From the NCBI RefSeq assembly GCF_019097595.1, contig NC_080710.1, positions 22,445,780-22,509,779 on the forward strand: a stretch of 64,000 nt of DNA, in the 5' to 3' direction. This DNA comes from Hemibagrus wyckioides (taxonomy: Eukaryota; Chordata; Actinopteri; Siluriformes; Bagridae). The position numbers and the translations under genes are program-made. The notes under the pieces are model-generated. The model saw nothing but the letters and a program-made list of their open reading frames with translations. It was not told the DNA's origin and did no database searches. This document shows, piece after piece, positions 43,916 to 58,005 of this stretch; the stretch's first letter is position 1; every line of letters begins with the position of its first letter.

Positions 43916-46900
43916 AATAAAGCTATAGCTTCGTCATGCTATTGCCCATCATCGTAACAATCCTTCAGGTATTACACATACATAAATTTGGCTTTGCAGC
44001 TTACATTCTACCAGTGCATAGCTAGGCAGTGTAGACACATTTCAGATATTACTCATCTGAATAACTATTTGAAAATCAATTCAAGTGACAGAGATTTTCT
44101 TTTTTTTATTATCTTTTATAGCTATCTTAGTTAGATATCTATAATTACTGCCTATTTATAATTACCATTGTAGTAAGAATGATCAGAATGAAACACACTG
44201 CTAATACATTTTACTAAATGCACATACATTTTATGATGAATTCATAATAGATCAGAACTTTAACAGCACAGCATTTTGTCTGCCTATCTGCGTTCCTTCA
44301 TGCTGCATGGGTCTGTTTGTTTCCTACAGTGTTGCCTCCAACCAGTTTATTTGGATTCCATTGTCATGTTGCGCTCTACTGAGCCTGCCAGAACAACATA
44401 ATCCTTCTATTTCCCCAAAGATGGTGGCATCTGTCATCCATAATAATCTCTCTGTGCTCCTTTGGCCAGGGTAAAACTGTGGCATGTAGCAGGAGGGTCT
44501 CGCTCCCAACACAGCACTCAATTAGAGCTGATATTATCTCCACATGTGAAGAGGCTTTTTAGACTTTACGTTTGCACAATGCTGCTCATATTCTCTTTTG
44601 TGAAGCTGGTGCACATTGAGAATGCCTCTAAAATGCACACACACACACACACACATGCAGGATGTGAAGGTACAGCTATTACTCCACTTTGGATGAATCG
44701 AACAGGATTGGCCTCTGTTTCACACAAGGCTTAACCCTGAATGATAGAGACTAGTTCTTCTGGGAACTGAGAGACAACATGCTTTATTTCTGTTTTCTAT
44801 CTTTGTCTGATACCAAACAAAAGATGCATTTACTGAGACTATTCTAGAGGTAAGGATGTTCTTGTTAAATTCTTGAAAATATTATCTCTGACACTCAGAA
44901 ATATTATTACTGTTATAATAAATGTCTTTCATATAAGAATATGTACTAGAGACTTCAAAGGTTCAACCAGGAATGCATATTAGAATAGAATCATGCAGGG
45001 GTTTATCCAGAAAGCAAGTTGCCCATTAATAGAGTTGATATTTCCTGACATTTGCCTCACCCAAATTTCGTACAAAAATATCAGATTATATGAATGTGCA
45101 AAAATATATTCAAAAAAATATGAATGAGTAAGGGTGATGTAGTTGAATTGTTTTCTGGATTTCCTATAAATAATGATATGAGTAAAGGTACAGCTGCTAA
45201 CTTGAATCTCTGTAATTTGTAAGTGTAATTATTCAATCTGAATTCTTCTGAATTTGAACAGCTGAGACCATGGTGGCATTTAAGTGTCCTATTTTAAAAG
45301 GAAAAAAAGGTTTTATGTTGCAAAGCAGACTGTGCTTTTGTTGCTGTAAAACATGCACGCACACACACACACACACACACACATATGTGCGCACACACAC
45401 TGGACAGAGCAAAGCTTTTAGCCTGTCTTATCACACATCACACACATACATCCCTCCCACCATTTCATTGCTCCATTCCATTTTTCGTTTTCTATTTACT
45501 CCTGCCTCCGAGTGTTTTTATTCCTGCAAATCTTCCCTCAACCTCTGTATTTTTGAGGCAGGCAGGTAGGCAGTCTTCCATATGTAAATACTGGCCTATT
45601 ATACACACAGCCTTCCTAGTCACATATGTCACAAGCAGAGATAGCACTGTGATGGGTTTCTGCATTCTCTCTACTATCTCGCACAAACAGGCACATGCAG
45701 ACCTTTGAAAAAAAAAGGAGGAGGAAAAAGCATTTACCTTACATTTACCTTCCACCCACTACTACTGTGATGGTTGTTAAAAAAGTATTTCTTTGCTGAC
45801 CCTAGCTCTGATGTAGAGATAACATTTTTTTCAAAGTACTTTTATTGAAGTGGGCATGTGAAAAGTGATGAAAGAGTTTGAAGACTTTGTAGCAGCTCCA
45901 ATAACGCTCTTACACCATATCATTAAATATTCCAGTCAGTTATGTAACTATATTAGTGAAATGAGGAAGAAGACTTTACTTTATGGGACTTCCTGGCTTG
46001 TCAGGAAAGGAGAGTTTTACTCCAAAAAAGCTGTATTTCATTTTATGTCAATTTCAGCAGAAATTTTTCAAGATTAATCCAGGTCCCTTGTGTGATGTTC
46101 CAGGTACCAAATTGCTGAGGTCTAAAAATAAATAAATTAAAAAGATGCAATAAAATATCTCATATTAATCACTACAGTGAATACGAATGTCATCTGTTAG
46201 AACATTTTATCACTCATTATCAATAAGATAGTGTGTCATTTGGTTGACTTACAGCAGAGACAGCATTTTTAGTATCATTTCTTTAAGTTAGTATGGATGT
46301 AAAAAGCACATTACCAGTCAACTGCCATGAGTTCTGGACAAAATCTAATTGGTTTTTATCATGGAAATATGCAAAGGTTTATAGTAGTTACACTCATACT
46401 ACTGCTAATGAAATATGTATTTAGTTATTTTATTTGGAATACACATTTATTATTAACAATCAAACTTTGGGTAACTTTGCAAACAGATTCAAATAAAACT
46501 ACCACAAAATATCCAGCATGATCTCTTTCTTCAGCCTGAGCTACTGAAAGCAAAGCTGGGAGCAGCTGTGCTATCTCTTCTCATCTTCCTCATCCTATCT
46601 GACCAAATTGCAGCAGAATCACCCAACCAATGTTTTTTGTAATGTTCCATAGCTCCACAAAAATGCTTGTCACTTTCCATCAGCAAACCTTAGTTACCAT
46701 CCTGTTTGAACATTTCCCAAATAGACGTCTATGTAATTTCACTCTTTACCTGGTTTTACTGCCACACCATTGTATAGGGTTTTTAGGGCTTTTTGGCTTG
46801 ACTGATATTTAGTTAACACAATAATTTAGGAGATTTATCTTTATTTAACACCTTTTGACATGTATTACACATAAACATTTTGTTTAGGAAATCCTAAGTA

Positions 46901-48104
46901 CTAATACATATTAAGTTAATTTTCAGATGACAAGGCAGGGCTGGTAATGAGGAATTCACTGTATGCCTGTGAGTGTGCACATATTTCCAAGCATAGCTGA
47001 TGGGTTTACTGTGCTCTTGAAAAAGACCAAACTACCCATCATTTCATGGCTGTCATTGTGCATGCCTAAATTAGCTGGCTGTCCTTGTGGGTGGATGGCA
47101 CACACAGGAGATAGCAGACTGAGAAGACATGTGGGCAGAGCGAGGGGGCCTTCAGTGGGTTTCTTCCTCTGAGCCTGTCACCCTACGAACACCATTAGGT
47201 TCATTGCACCAGATCTGTGCCAAATGCACTTTAGTCCAACTGCATTACTGCAGGGGCACGCAGACTGTGATATACTCAACTATCTATTTTACCTTATATA
47301 GTATTTCTAATAATATACTACATCAGCCACCAAAGACTGGAAGATGTAGACAGATTGACAATGGCAGGTATAGTGGAAGGATTTGTTTACTTTAATAGAA
47401 GTGGAGATGGAGCGGATACTGTCACAGCCATGCATGCACGGCTAGTTGAAAGACATGGGCTATTTATGTAACATGTTCAAAATCACACTGTTTTCTCTTT
47501 TCTCTTTTATCTCTACATACTACTTTATTCTCTATTACCTCGACATTCTCACCCAGACAATTTGGTCATGTCTAATGATAGACATGAAAGAGCAAGTAGT
47601 TATAATTTGACCTATAATAAGCTCTTAGATTGTGACACGGTCTTTGATTATAGTCTGTATACTATAGCACTAGATTTAAAATGCAACAAATTATAGGGCT
47701 ACAATGTATGTTGCCAGAATGTATTTGCAATATCTGTTTATGTTCACCTGCTGTGTACTGAGTGAACTCTATAGGAATCACAGCCCTTTTCAGGGGCCAT
47801 ATGTACCTAAACAAATGAACATAATCCTAACATGCTGAAAATTGCCCTGTTTACTCCAATGACTGCCTGTAATCTGCAACCTACAAACATCACCAGATGC
47901 ACAGTGTCTCCCCTGGCGATGCTTGAGGTCTGTAATGCAATCGTTTTCGGTTTATGCTCTTGCCCTTCACTTTAGTCTTCGGTAAATGCAGTGTCAGATT
48001 CAGGTCAGGTCACTGACTTGTCCAAATTTTGAACAATGAGTTCTTAAAGTCAGATGATTAATGTGGCCATCCCTCATTAAGTCCAAGGCATTATCCAACT
48101 GCTT
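43916..48104. other. Mostly unique DNA with two candidate conserved elements and CA repeats
   Basis: 44280-44580 (CAGAACAACATAATCCTTCT, GGTGGCATCTGTCATCCATA, CACTCAATTAGAGCTGATAT) and 46950-47230 (TTTCATGGCTGTCATTGTGC, CTAAATTAGCTGGCTGTCC) are complex and repeat-free, so they are possible regulatory elements. (CA)n lies at 44636-44654 and 45359-45383. Frames in the stretch are short and without motifs. Confidence 0.3.
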
Positions 48105-48345
48105 CCCTCGACTGCGCATTATCCTGCTGAAAGAGGCCACAGCCATCAGGGAATACTGCTTCCATGAAAAGGTGTACATGGTCTGCAACAATACTTAGGT
48201 GCCCTCTATTCCCCAGGTAATTGACGCACACGCACCCGACCATCCACATGATGTAATGTGATGTAAAAAAAATGTGCTCATCAGATCAGACTACCTTCTT
48301 CCATTACTCTGTGGTCCGGTTCTGATGCTCACATACCACATATCA
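48105..48345 (-). mobile_element. Tc1-like fragment (ACCACCTGCCTAATATT family), copy 4, middle of the transposase
   Basis: GCATTATCCTGCTGAAAGAG and GCCATCAGGGAATACTGCTT, then GACGCACACGCACCCGACCA, then CTTCTTCCATTACTCTGTGG are antisense to the central catalytic domain, the part missing from copies 1 and 3. An internal deletion joins the two halves near 48205. The ends are missing. Confidence 0.75.
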
Positions 48346-49779
48346 GATTATGGTCCCTTATCGTCTAATTCACCTGCACATCACTTTCCCAACCCCCCCC
48401 CAAAAAGCCTGTATATTACTAGGGTATATAGTGAAAATGCCTGTTTCATAAAAATTCAACAAGGTGCAAATGTCTATGTCTTGAACAGAATGTAATAATA
48501 AGTGTTTGAACTGGAGATATCAATTAACATGTTTAAATGACAATTTGAACTTTGTTGATGTAATTATTGAAATAATATTAATATATTGTTTTGATAATCA
48601 TCTAGCATGGGTCAGACACTTGTGAATTACTAGTAAAAAAGCCAAGGGAGAGCTCTTCTTCATGTGGGGTTATCCCGTATGACACGTTTTCCTAGCAATA
48701 AATTGCATCCCGCTAGTCTCAGCCTCAGAATCTGACACTGTGACATAATCAGCCTGATGTAGTAATTGGACTGAGAAAAATCCTGGCTTTAAAGGTTATT
48801 AAATAGTTTTATGTGAAGCAGGTGAAAAATGATACTCCAGCATGATTGCCAATGGACTATGGAGAAATTGTCAGTGGTTGGTCATTGTCCATGTCATTCA
48901 AATTGCCTCGTTTTGTCAAAGTAGTTACCTCCTAGTCATGCTTATGGATGAAACATACCAGAGGGGATTGCTTCAGATTTCAGGGGCCATAGCAGATTTG
49001 TTGTGAACAGGGATGGACCAGCAAAGATTCTATACCAGTCTTGCACAAACCAAGTTACAATGATTTTTATAAGACAACTCAGAAGCATGTATACACTCAT
49101 TTATAAAGTTCTTGGAAGTATGTTTATTTTCATATTAAAAATCTTCCATTAAATTATTATTATCTACTACTGTAGGTTGCTATTGCTAAGTTCACCTGTG
49201 CTTACTAATCTACCAAACAGGTGATTTTGACACAATGTTTTTCATTTATATCCTTAACTTCCATACTGTTGTATATCAATATCATGATGCACTGCTATTT
49301 GAGCATCAATGCTTCTTTGGTCTTTGGGCATAAAATCCAAATGCAAATGCGGCAAATAAATTCACCTCTAAATCTTTCAGTGACTCTAGAGTGATTTTGT
49401 ATGGATTAATTACCAGTGATGCACAGCTTGCCAAGAAATAACTGAGTCAGAAATAAAAACTTTCCAATTCACTTTTAACAGCAGATTTAGTCACAAACAG
49501 AAAATTCAGGATATAATTTTTTACAATTAACATAAAACATTTGTCCGTAATGAGCATTCAAACGATGATAGTGGCAAGGAATAACTCCCTGAGATGATAT
49601 GAGGAAAAGGATTTCTTGAGTGGGAAACCATCCATCCTCATATATGTGACACCAGACAACTGTATATTACACAGTTAAACACTACAATTGTGTAACCAGG
49701 AACCTAAAATCTTATGAGCAACTAATGAATATAAGCATCATAGATATTTCTGAATTCATTATTGTTCTAAAATGAAGTC
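48346..49779. other. Unique DNA, one candidate conserved element
   Basis: 48600-48800 (GTGGGGTTATCCCGTATGAC, CTAGCAATAAATTGCATCCC, GCCTGATGTAGTAATTGGAC) keeps CpGs and has no repeat character. Nothing else is recognised. Confidence 0.3.
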
Positions 49780-50560
49780 TAATTTATTGATGTTATTAAC
49801 TGTTCAGTGATGGAATCTTGAGTGCAAAACTGTTCATAGCAATTGCCGTTCTAAGGCTGTCATAGGTAAACTGTTGAAAGCAACTGCAGTCCTAAACCAT
49901 CTTTGTAATTTCTAAGTGGTAGCATCCACAGTCATTTCACTGATCTTTAGGCTGTCCATGTGGGGCCATCCTCAGCAGCACAAGTGGTTTTCATGTGATG
50001 AGAATAAGAAAAAGGGCACCCAGATGGATCAGGCAAGTCCGGAGAGCAGAAGGAGTCAGGATCACTGTTATCTCAGGAGTACCATGTGTACCTTGACAGA
50101 GAGAGACAGAGAGAGAGAGAGTGAGAGAGAGAGAAGCACCGATTATTAGTTATGCTCATTGTCATGTAATGGTTAAAGAAAATGAGAGAGCCAGATGGTA
50201 ACACAGACATGAGGGCACCCTGGGACATAAAGCGACCACCCCACTGTCAACAAACCTGACTGAACACGTGAGAAGGGGGTGACAGCATCCAAACATCCCT
50301 TTTCACCAAAACACTCTATGCCTGTGAGCACTCCAGATCTGCTTCTTTACCGAGAAAAAACTATTAACAAAAGGCTTAACAAAACAAATACGTTTTCAGG
50401 CTAGACTTTGATACTTTGTCTGAGTCCCAAAGATTAACTGGAATAAAAAAAAACTTCTGGTCCCCAATTATAAAATGATTATGCATAAAAGGGCTATGAA
50501 CCCTATGTGCTTTACTCAATGTAGATGTAAATACTATCAATGAAAATTGTTATTAATTAT
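49780..50560 (-). mobile_element. Fish retroposon, reverse-strand copy (copy 3)
   Basis: Read on the minus strand it has CTTTATGTCCCAGGGTGCCC, then a CT-rich tract (50096-50135), then CTCTCCGGACTTGCCTGATC and CCACATGGACAGCC. These occur in the same order as in the 62575-63512 copy. The 3' GTAAAGCTGCTTTG end is not preserved. 50345-50560 adds GGCTTAACAAAACAAATACG, then GTCTGAGTCCCAAAGATTA, another module common in fish repeats. Confidence 0.65.
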
Positions 50561-53500
50561 AGTCTTTTCAATAGCACCATACACTAAATGGAAGAATGCA
50601 CAGAAAATCACACAGGCAGTAATTCTCTCATCACCATTTTGCTTCTCTGTCCCTTCACTCATTCTGTATTCATTTCAACTCAGTAATGCTGTTCCTGTCC
50701 AGTGAGGTTTTTGGAAGGAAGCCTGCTTGTCAGTGCTCTCTAATGGACCATTACTTTAAATTACTTCTGGTTAATACTTCACCAATCAAGCAGATTACAT
50801 CACATGTTGCTATTTGAAAGGGGACACTTTCTGTGTAACTGAATTCAAGAGCAGAACGGATGGCAAGTTTGACTTAGAGGTTTTTCTTCCATGGCTAATA
50901 GATTTAAGCCATTACAGTCCATTGCTTATTGATTTAATGCTGTGCAACATTAGCACTAAATGCGTCCTGGAGAATTGAAGTCAGTAGCAGGTTGAGTGTG
51001 GCATATATTAAGGGGATAAAGTGGAACCCTACATTCGTGGCTCGGGAAAAAAAAACAATAACAAAATATGTTATATAAGTGTCCTTGTGAGACAGTATAT
51101 TCTGTACAAACATGAAGATTTCCTGTGATTATTCTTTTATTAAGTACAAAGTGTTTCATCCTTTAGCCCTTTAGTGTTCTGTCTAGGCATTTTAGCAGAC
51201 TTGTGCACTGTTCCTTAATGCCTGACCAACTTCACTTGGTCCTCTGGGGCTCATGACTCAGCATTTCGCTCTCTAAAGTGTATTCTCAACCCATATGGAG
51301 AACTGCATTTATGACTGCCATGGTGCTCCTGACTACTGTTTATGGATGTGATGTACATTAGTATGCAAGTTGTGCTGGACTGAGATGGAATAAGCCATAT
51401 CACTGCAACCAGAGCTTACAATAGCACCTTTAGAATTATGAATGTTCCTTTCCTTTTAGTTCCTTTCCTTTCCCTTTCTCTTGTGAAAAAAAGCTAAAAA
51501 TGGGGCCCATGCAGAATAATTGAGGCAAGTGCCTTTAGGTACCTATTGACCAGCTTGCGACCTGTGGCTCAGTGAGGCCTAATGTGTAAAGTGACACATT
51601 CAGAATAAATTTCTCTCCATTATTAAGTTGTCTGAGTGGCGTTCCGCTGAGCAGGTTAACACACATAAATACACACACACACACACACTCTCACACACAC
51701 ACACACACACACACATTCAGTTGAACAAAGGCATGCAGGCTAGTGTGAACTAAAAAGATCTAAACAGCAGCATTTTTTTTCTATTTACATTTGTACCCGA
51801 TTATTGTTGATTTGTTGTTCATACTACAAAATGAGAAAACTAAATTTCTTTATCAGAAGAAGATATTCACATAGCCTTACCTGTTGAACCAAAACTACAT
51901 TTGACAACTGAAGTAAACTTGAAATGAGGTAATGAATAGTCTTGCATACTGCAGGGCATGTTTAAACTATTCTCCATCGGTGTAGATAGAGTGATGTTTG
52001 CCATCATCTTAACAACGTTCAATTTAGATAAGAAGTGAAATTTGATATACAGTATACAGACTTACATCTCTAGTGATTGCTGACACACAAATCATTATCA
52101 GAGGCAACAGCAAAATGAACATCTTGGTAATAACCGGTGAACAAAGAACAGTTATTATTCTGTGTATCTTTTTTTCCAGCATAGTGCACCATGTACTTTT
52201 TCTGATCTGGACAAAAAGAAGGACTGACTTGATATCACAAGACAAATTAAAAAGGAATGTAGTACTTTCTCTCCAAGAAGAGAAAAATGAACCAAACAAG
52301 CCCATATTGCTGAGGTGTGGGTGCAGGAAGATAACAGGCAGCATTTCATGAATGCAAATAGTTCACAGTTTATGTATAGTTATTTACTGCTGAACAAGTG
52401 AGCACATGGACATATATTTCTGTTCACATTCTATAATTGCTGAGCATTTTCAACACCATAAATGCGATTCACTTCTTACATTTGTATTTCAATTATTTCT
52501 CAATTATTATGTATAATGGCAAACAAAGAAATTGCTCACCACTGTCCTATGAAATCAGTGTGTAAATCTCAGCAATTCAACAGAAGAAAGCAATGAAATC
52601 AGGACATCAAACAAATCTGCCCCAAAAATAATAATACATTTGGTTTTAATAATTTACATTCAGGGGCATGTATTAATTAATAACAGGGCTACTATAAGTG
52701 CCATAATAATTCAGAATGTTTGTTGTGCTGCGAAAACGTACATCTTAGCAAGTGAAAATCTTATGAATCTAGTGAAATTTATCTAGTATTTCCTATTATA
52801 AGATTACCATACACCAAAAATATTCTATTTCCAGATCATTTGACTTATTTCTAGAAATTAATACTTAAAAGTAGCAAAGTGCCTGGAAATATAACTATTT
52901 CAAGATATTCAAACTATTTATTATTTTAATAATCTTATAGTTGGCTTACTGTAAATCTTACAATAGCAAATAATAAAATACTAATGAAACTGGCTATATT
53001 AAAGATGATACTAATACTAATACTTTAATAGAACCAAGAACATTGTCCTTGTATAAGCAAACAAACAAACAAATAAAAAAAAATAGAGAGAACGATATAA
53101 AGAAGCATGAAGATGCTGATTTCTTCCAATCCAGAGAAGTACTGTAGATTCCTGCAGCCAGTGACTGTTTACACAGGAAGAAATCACCTTTGTAACATTG
53201 AGAAAGTGCATGTGAAGTATAGGATTATTTAACCTATCCTACTTTTCCTTGAAATACCTGTGAATCCTCAGTATTCAGAGGAAACATGGCATGAATCCAG
53301 CTGCATATTATCACAAAAACAAGCTGCCAATCTTACTTTCTTATTATTCCATTAATTAGATTGTGTGATATAATGCTCAGTCCTAATGGTTTCAATGTCA
53401 AGCTGTTGATAGATATTAGTTTTTAGCTGTCCCATCTAATATCACAACCAGCCATCACTGTTTATTGTTCTTAGAAAAGACAAAGTGAAACCTGAAATGA

Positions 53501-55122
53501 ATTTTGTGTCAACACTTTTCATTTCATTAATAGGCAGATTTTTTCTGTAGGAAAATCCTACATGTTTATATATAAGATGGCCGATGACTCTTGACTTCTG
53601 AGAAAAAGTTCTAAAAAGTAGAACATCCACAAGAACTTCCACAAGGATGTGCTTTTACATGTTTTGGCAACAGAAACTAAGGAGGAAAAGAACACATTTC
53701 TTGTGACTCTCCATTGCTCACGCACAAAAGACTGTTTTGGCACATGGTAGTCCACAGGAACTTTGGTAGACCTGCCATGATAAAAATTGCTACAGCTGAA
53801 ATAGCTCAATTTAATTGGCTGCCACAAGCGGTCGAGCAAATTGGATCGGAGTCAATCAAATTGATCCTGTGACAATTTTTAGCACTTGAGACACTGGAGC
53901 AGAACAAACGGTATTTGAAGTTGAAAGAGTAGTGTTCCTCAGCCCAGGGGGGGATAAATGATGAACTCTTGTAATCCTTCACTCTTATTCAAGCTTGCTT
54001 CAGGTTCTATGTTATAGCAGAAACACACTTTTTTTTCATGTGCTCTCTGTGTTTCTCATATAGCAACACGGTTATTCTGTTATGACAAACACTTATCTTG
54101 AATAGAGTCATCAAATCCATTTCATATCACTTGCAATTTTGGAATAGATACAGCAAAATGTTCAATATGAAAAGATAAAGCAAACATTTTGATATGTATA
54201 GATGCCTTTAGCAAGACAAATTCTATAAAATTTCTCCAGTTTTCATTTTCTTCAATTCATAGCTACTATTGATGCTTTTAAAGAAATTCAGCCATACTCT
54301 GCATACTTTACTTTTAGATCCATTTGTTCCAGTGATCAACACTAGCAGGCAAATGTTATATGAGTGTAAATAGAAGAGTAGGCTATTTTTGTTGTCCAGT
54401 GGGCCATGATGATGAGTTGGAGGGATGGCTGGCTGCAGGTGGGCTGCTGAGTTGTCATGTTGGGTTAGCAGGAGGGGGTGTGTGAATTTACCCAAGTTGT
54501 GCTAAAGAATTCACACTGGGCTCATCTATCACCTCTAGCCAGCAGTGGATAAGCCAGCAGCACTCACACCTTCATTAGAAGTACACACCAGCTCTGATTG
54601 GTGGCACCATAATGGCCTTGGCTACACATCAGAGGAGGAAAATTGTTGAGTATTTATAGATCCAGATTAAACTCCAAAAATTCCAGAAAGCCATTGATGA
54701 ACCAGTCAGAATTAGCTGCATAAAAGCATGAGCACTAACCCAGCACTTCCATATCCATAGAAAATCAGATACTATAACGATATGTATATGTGTATGTAAG
54801 AACACACATAAATGAGTTATGACAGATCACACAAGGGACTCTTGAAATTTAATTGTCACTTCACATCTGTTTAAAAGAACACACCATATGACATCACTTG
54901 GAGGGGTTCAATTTGCCAGCAAAAAATATGTTAAAATTTACTTAGGGAACCTTTTTTGGACTTTCACAGCAGGTGTGCCTTATACAACTGTGTATTATGT
55001 GCTGTATTAATTCCCATGTGTTTTTCCCTTACTTGCATCGTCTAACCTGATAACTGAAGTAAACCAAATTAACACATAATACAAACTGTCTTAAGCAGTT
55101 GTTTGTCCATGTTTTTATTTTT

Positions 55123-55123
<1 letters not shown>
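50561..55123. other. Mostly unique DNA, one candidate conserved element, a CA repeat
   Basis: (CA)n lies at 51671-51714 (interrupted by CTCT). 53540-53960 is complex and CpG-retaining (CCACAAGCGGTCGAGCAAAT, TGGATCGGAGTCAATCAAAT) and may be a conserved non-coding element. No gene is supported; overlapping frames at 52024-52351 on both strands are incidental. Confidence 0.35.
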
Positions 55124-55162
<39 letters not shown>

Positions 55163-55216
55163 GAATTCATAATTTGAAGCCCCGTTTGGCTAGAACAGAA
55201 TTACAGTTACATATAT

Positions 55217-55262
<46 letters not shown>
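55124..55262. repeat. (AAT)n and (TG)n microsatellites
   Basis: About 12 AAT units at 55124-55161 and a TG run at 55217-55261. Confidence 0.95.
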
Positions 55263-55263
<1 letters not shown>

Positions 55264-56091
55264 TTAAACTTTGTTCATTGAATATAATTATTCTACAGTC
55301 TAAAATGACTACAGAGCATAAATGACTGTGTGAATAAAACATAATCACCAAAGAACAAACCAGATGATAATATTACAGAATGTAAGGATGTATATTGACT
55401 GCAATATTGGCTATAGGAAATCTGTACTTAGTATTAACAATAGTAAATGTCTGAAATGTATTATTATATAATACAGTATTATTGAATTATTGGCATTGTA
55501 GAATTAAACTCAATAACATTAACTGTTAACTGTTATAAACATGTTTGCTAAAGTAATATATTTTGACATATCTACTTAAAAATGATTTTACCAAGACATA
55601 GAGAAAAGAAATTTAGGCTCATTTGTATCTATTCCTTTATCATCTGCCAATGCATCAGGTAAGAAACCAGCTAACAAATGCAGCATAAAATGCAGTCGAT
55701 CTGCCTAACAGTGGCTAAATCCTTGCTAGCTATGTGTGCTTTCTTCACACAATAAATGTGATAAATTAATCAAGTTTTTGGAGAGATATGTGATCTACCT
55801 AATTAGTTCGGTTTGTAATCAGATACCAGCTGTCACAAAATGCCTATGATGCTCCTGCACTGTCACATCATCCAATCAGAAAAAAAGTGCTTACATATGC
55901 TGTACAGATGACAGGCACTGTACACACGCTGTACAGACAAAGTGATAATCTTAAAAAAATCCTTAACGGACTTAAAGAGGGCAGAACAGAACTTATTGAA
56001 AATAATAAGTGATGGAAAAGTGGACAGAGATCAATTGAATAAAGAGGCAATGAGGAGGCTTGAGTATAAATGCAAAGACTGATATGGATGG
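55263..56091. other. Unique AT-rich DNA, nothing recognised
   Basis: No gene or clear repeat. Confidence 0.45.
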
Positions 56092-56611
56092 TACTCAGAA
56101 TCAAAATTACATTGAAAAGGTATGATTGTTTAAATGTCTGTAATGTTTTCCATAGTTAGATTAGGTTCTAAATGTAGATATAGGTGGGTAGGTGGGGGAT
56201 CTTTCAGTGAAATTGGAATGAAATCTTTTATCGTAATGTCACAATAATATGTAAAATACTTTTACTGCACCTTCAAAGTTATTATGTATGAGGTTTTTGG
56301 GGGTGTTTGGGGGTTTGAGGGGGTTGAATGCATAAGGAACTATATAGTCTCATTTTTTTTACATTTCCTTTAGGAATCTTATACATTAAAAAGAAAAGTC
56401 ATTCAAAGTTTAAATGGTGTGAGTGCTTTTTACCTCATGTGACGAGAGAGGGACTGATGGTGCTCATAATCAAAGTTAAAATTTCTTTTCCCATTGTAAA
56501 GGTATAATTGTTTAAAACTTGGCAGTAATGTTGTTTTTCCATATGTAGATTAGGTTATAAATGTAGAGGTAGGTGGGGTGTCTTTCAGTGAAATTGGAAT
56601 GAAATCTTTTA
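56092..56611. repeat. Direct repeats of an unclassified family flanking a Tc1 tail
   Basis: 56092-56231 and 56462-56611 are clearly related; the shared block TCTTTCAGTGAAATTGGAAT ends both. Between them, 56238-56415 (GTCACAATAATATGTAAAAT, then TGCACCTTCAAAG) is the 3' end of a Tc1-like family. It shares with 61750-61905 the words CTTATACATTA and AAAGTCATTCAAAGTTT. Part of the flanking repeat recurs at 3640-3755. Confidence 0.7.
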
Positions 56612-57532
56612 AATGCAGTTCACTTTTACAGGTGACTAGAATTTTTAATGCTATAGCTTTATATGTGATTGAGATGTGTACAAATAAGACACCAATTTCA
56701 GTTCAGAAAGGTGTGATTTTTCAACCTATATACATCATATGTTAGCAAATAGTCATACTTTGACCATGTAAAGGCTTTTCCCAGGCCACCACACATACAG
56801 AAAGTGAACAATTGCGTATATTATCAAAACCCATTATTCATGTGTACATAACTACATAGTATGTTATCAGCAGAATCTACTGCATTATAACATCTTTGGC
56901 ATTGACAGACAGTGGTAGTAAAGCAGCACTATGAGCACAAACTGGGGAAATTATTAGGAACTGTCTATGGGCAGGCTGCATGATTTCCCCCGCTGCTACC
57001 CCTCTACGCCATTTGTCAGAGTGTTGGCTCTGGTGGCAGCCTGTATGCCAGCAGCAGTCAATCATTCTGCTCATGAATCCAAATAGCAGTCAAATGCATG
57101 GCATGGAAATCCACAGGGGCAATTCTGCCCCTCTATTCACCACTGGTTACCAGGGGTCTCATAACAGTAGACAAGACAGATAGATAACAAAACAAAAGGG
57201 AGCTGTCTTTACAATTCATGATAGATATATGTCAACACCTCTTTGATAACTTTTAAAGATGTGAACGTTTGTCAGTCAGGTCTGTATATTGCTTCAAAAA
57301 GCTCAGTGTGTTTTCCTGCTGGAAACCACAGTAAAAAAGGCTTATTAATGGAAATACAGATACCCAATCAAATTGCAACCATCAAGATTATAAAGCTTGT
57401 GTGGCAGCTAAGTGCACTAAAGACAGTAAACACCATGTGAAAATGGTAGCGTCTGAGCAAGTTTTTGGTCAGGGTGGGAAACATTTTAACACATTTTTTT
57501 GCACACTCAAGGAAGGCTCCTGCCCTTGTCCA
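56612..57532. other. Unique DNA, one candidate conserved element
   Basis: 56930-57140 (GGCAGGCTGCATGATTTCCC, GTCAATCATTCTGCTCATGA) is complex and repeat-free. Nothing else is recognised. Confidence 0.3.
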
Positions 57533-58005
57533 ATAGTAATTTAAATCACATGGTTGATACCATCTCAGTTTAATAGACACAAATTCATTTTAAGACCTAA
57601 AACTAAAACTTGTGCTTTAGTTCCTCACAGTAGAGCGGTGCAAGTAATGTAAGTTGCATTACTTGAGGTTAGGTCTGCAAAAATGATCTGATCATATGTT
57701 GTTCTCTATTATTAACTTTAACCGCCTAGGACTAAGTTTCTTTCTTTGTCACCCTCATCATATCTACCATTAATGTGCATGATTCCCCTTAAAACTTAGA
57801 GAAAGTGTACCTTTAAAAAGTAATTTTAAGACCATAATTAATGTATGGGAAAAAGTTTTAAAGATACTGTATGTTAAAACACTGTTTGAGTTAAAACATA
57901 TACAAAAGGAACAAAAAATTTTAACCCTTGAAGATACTGTCCCAGCAACTAAGAAAGATACAGTTTAGTACCCTTCTTTCATAAAGATAAGATTAAAAAA
58001 TATTA
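57533..58005. repeat. Duplicated unclassified repeat, copy 1
   Basis: It begins AATAGTAATTTAAAT and ends near TTTAGTACCCTTCTTTCA. It aligns along its length with 58985-59465, with scattered substitutions and small indels. Words such as AGTAATTTTAAGACCATAAT and TTTTAACCCTTGAAG suggest a dispersed teleost repeat. No coding capacity. Confidence 0.8.
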
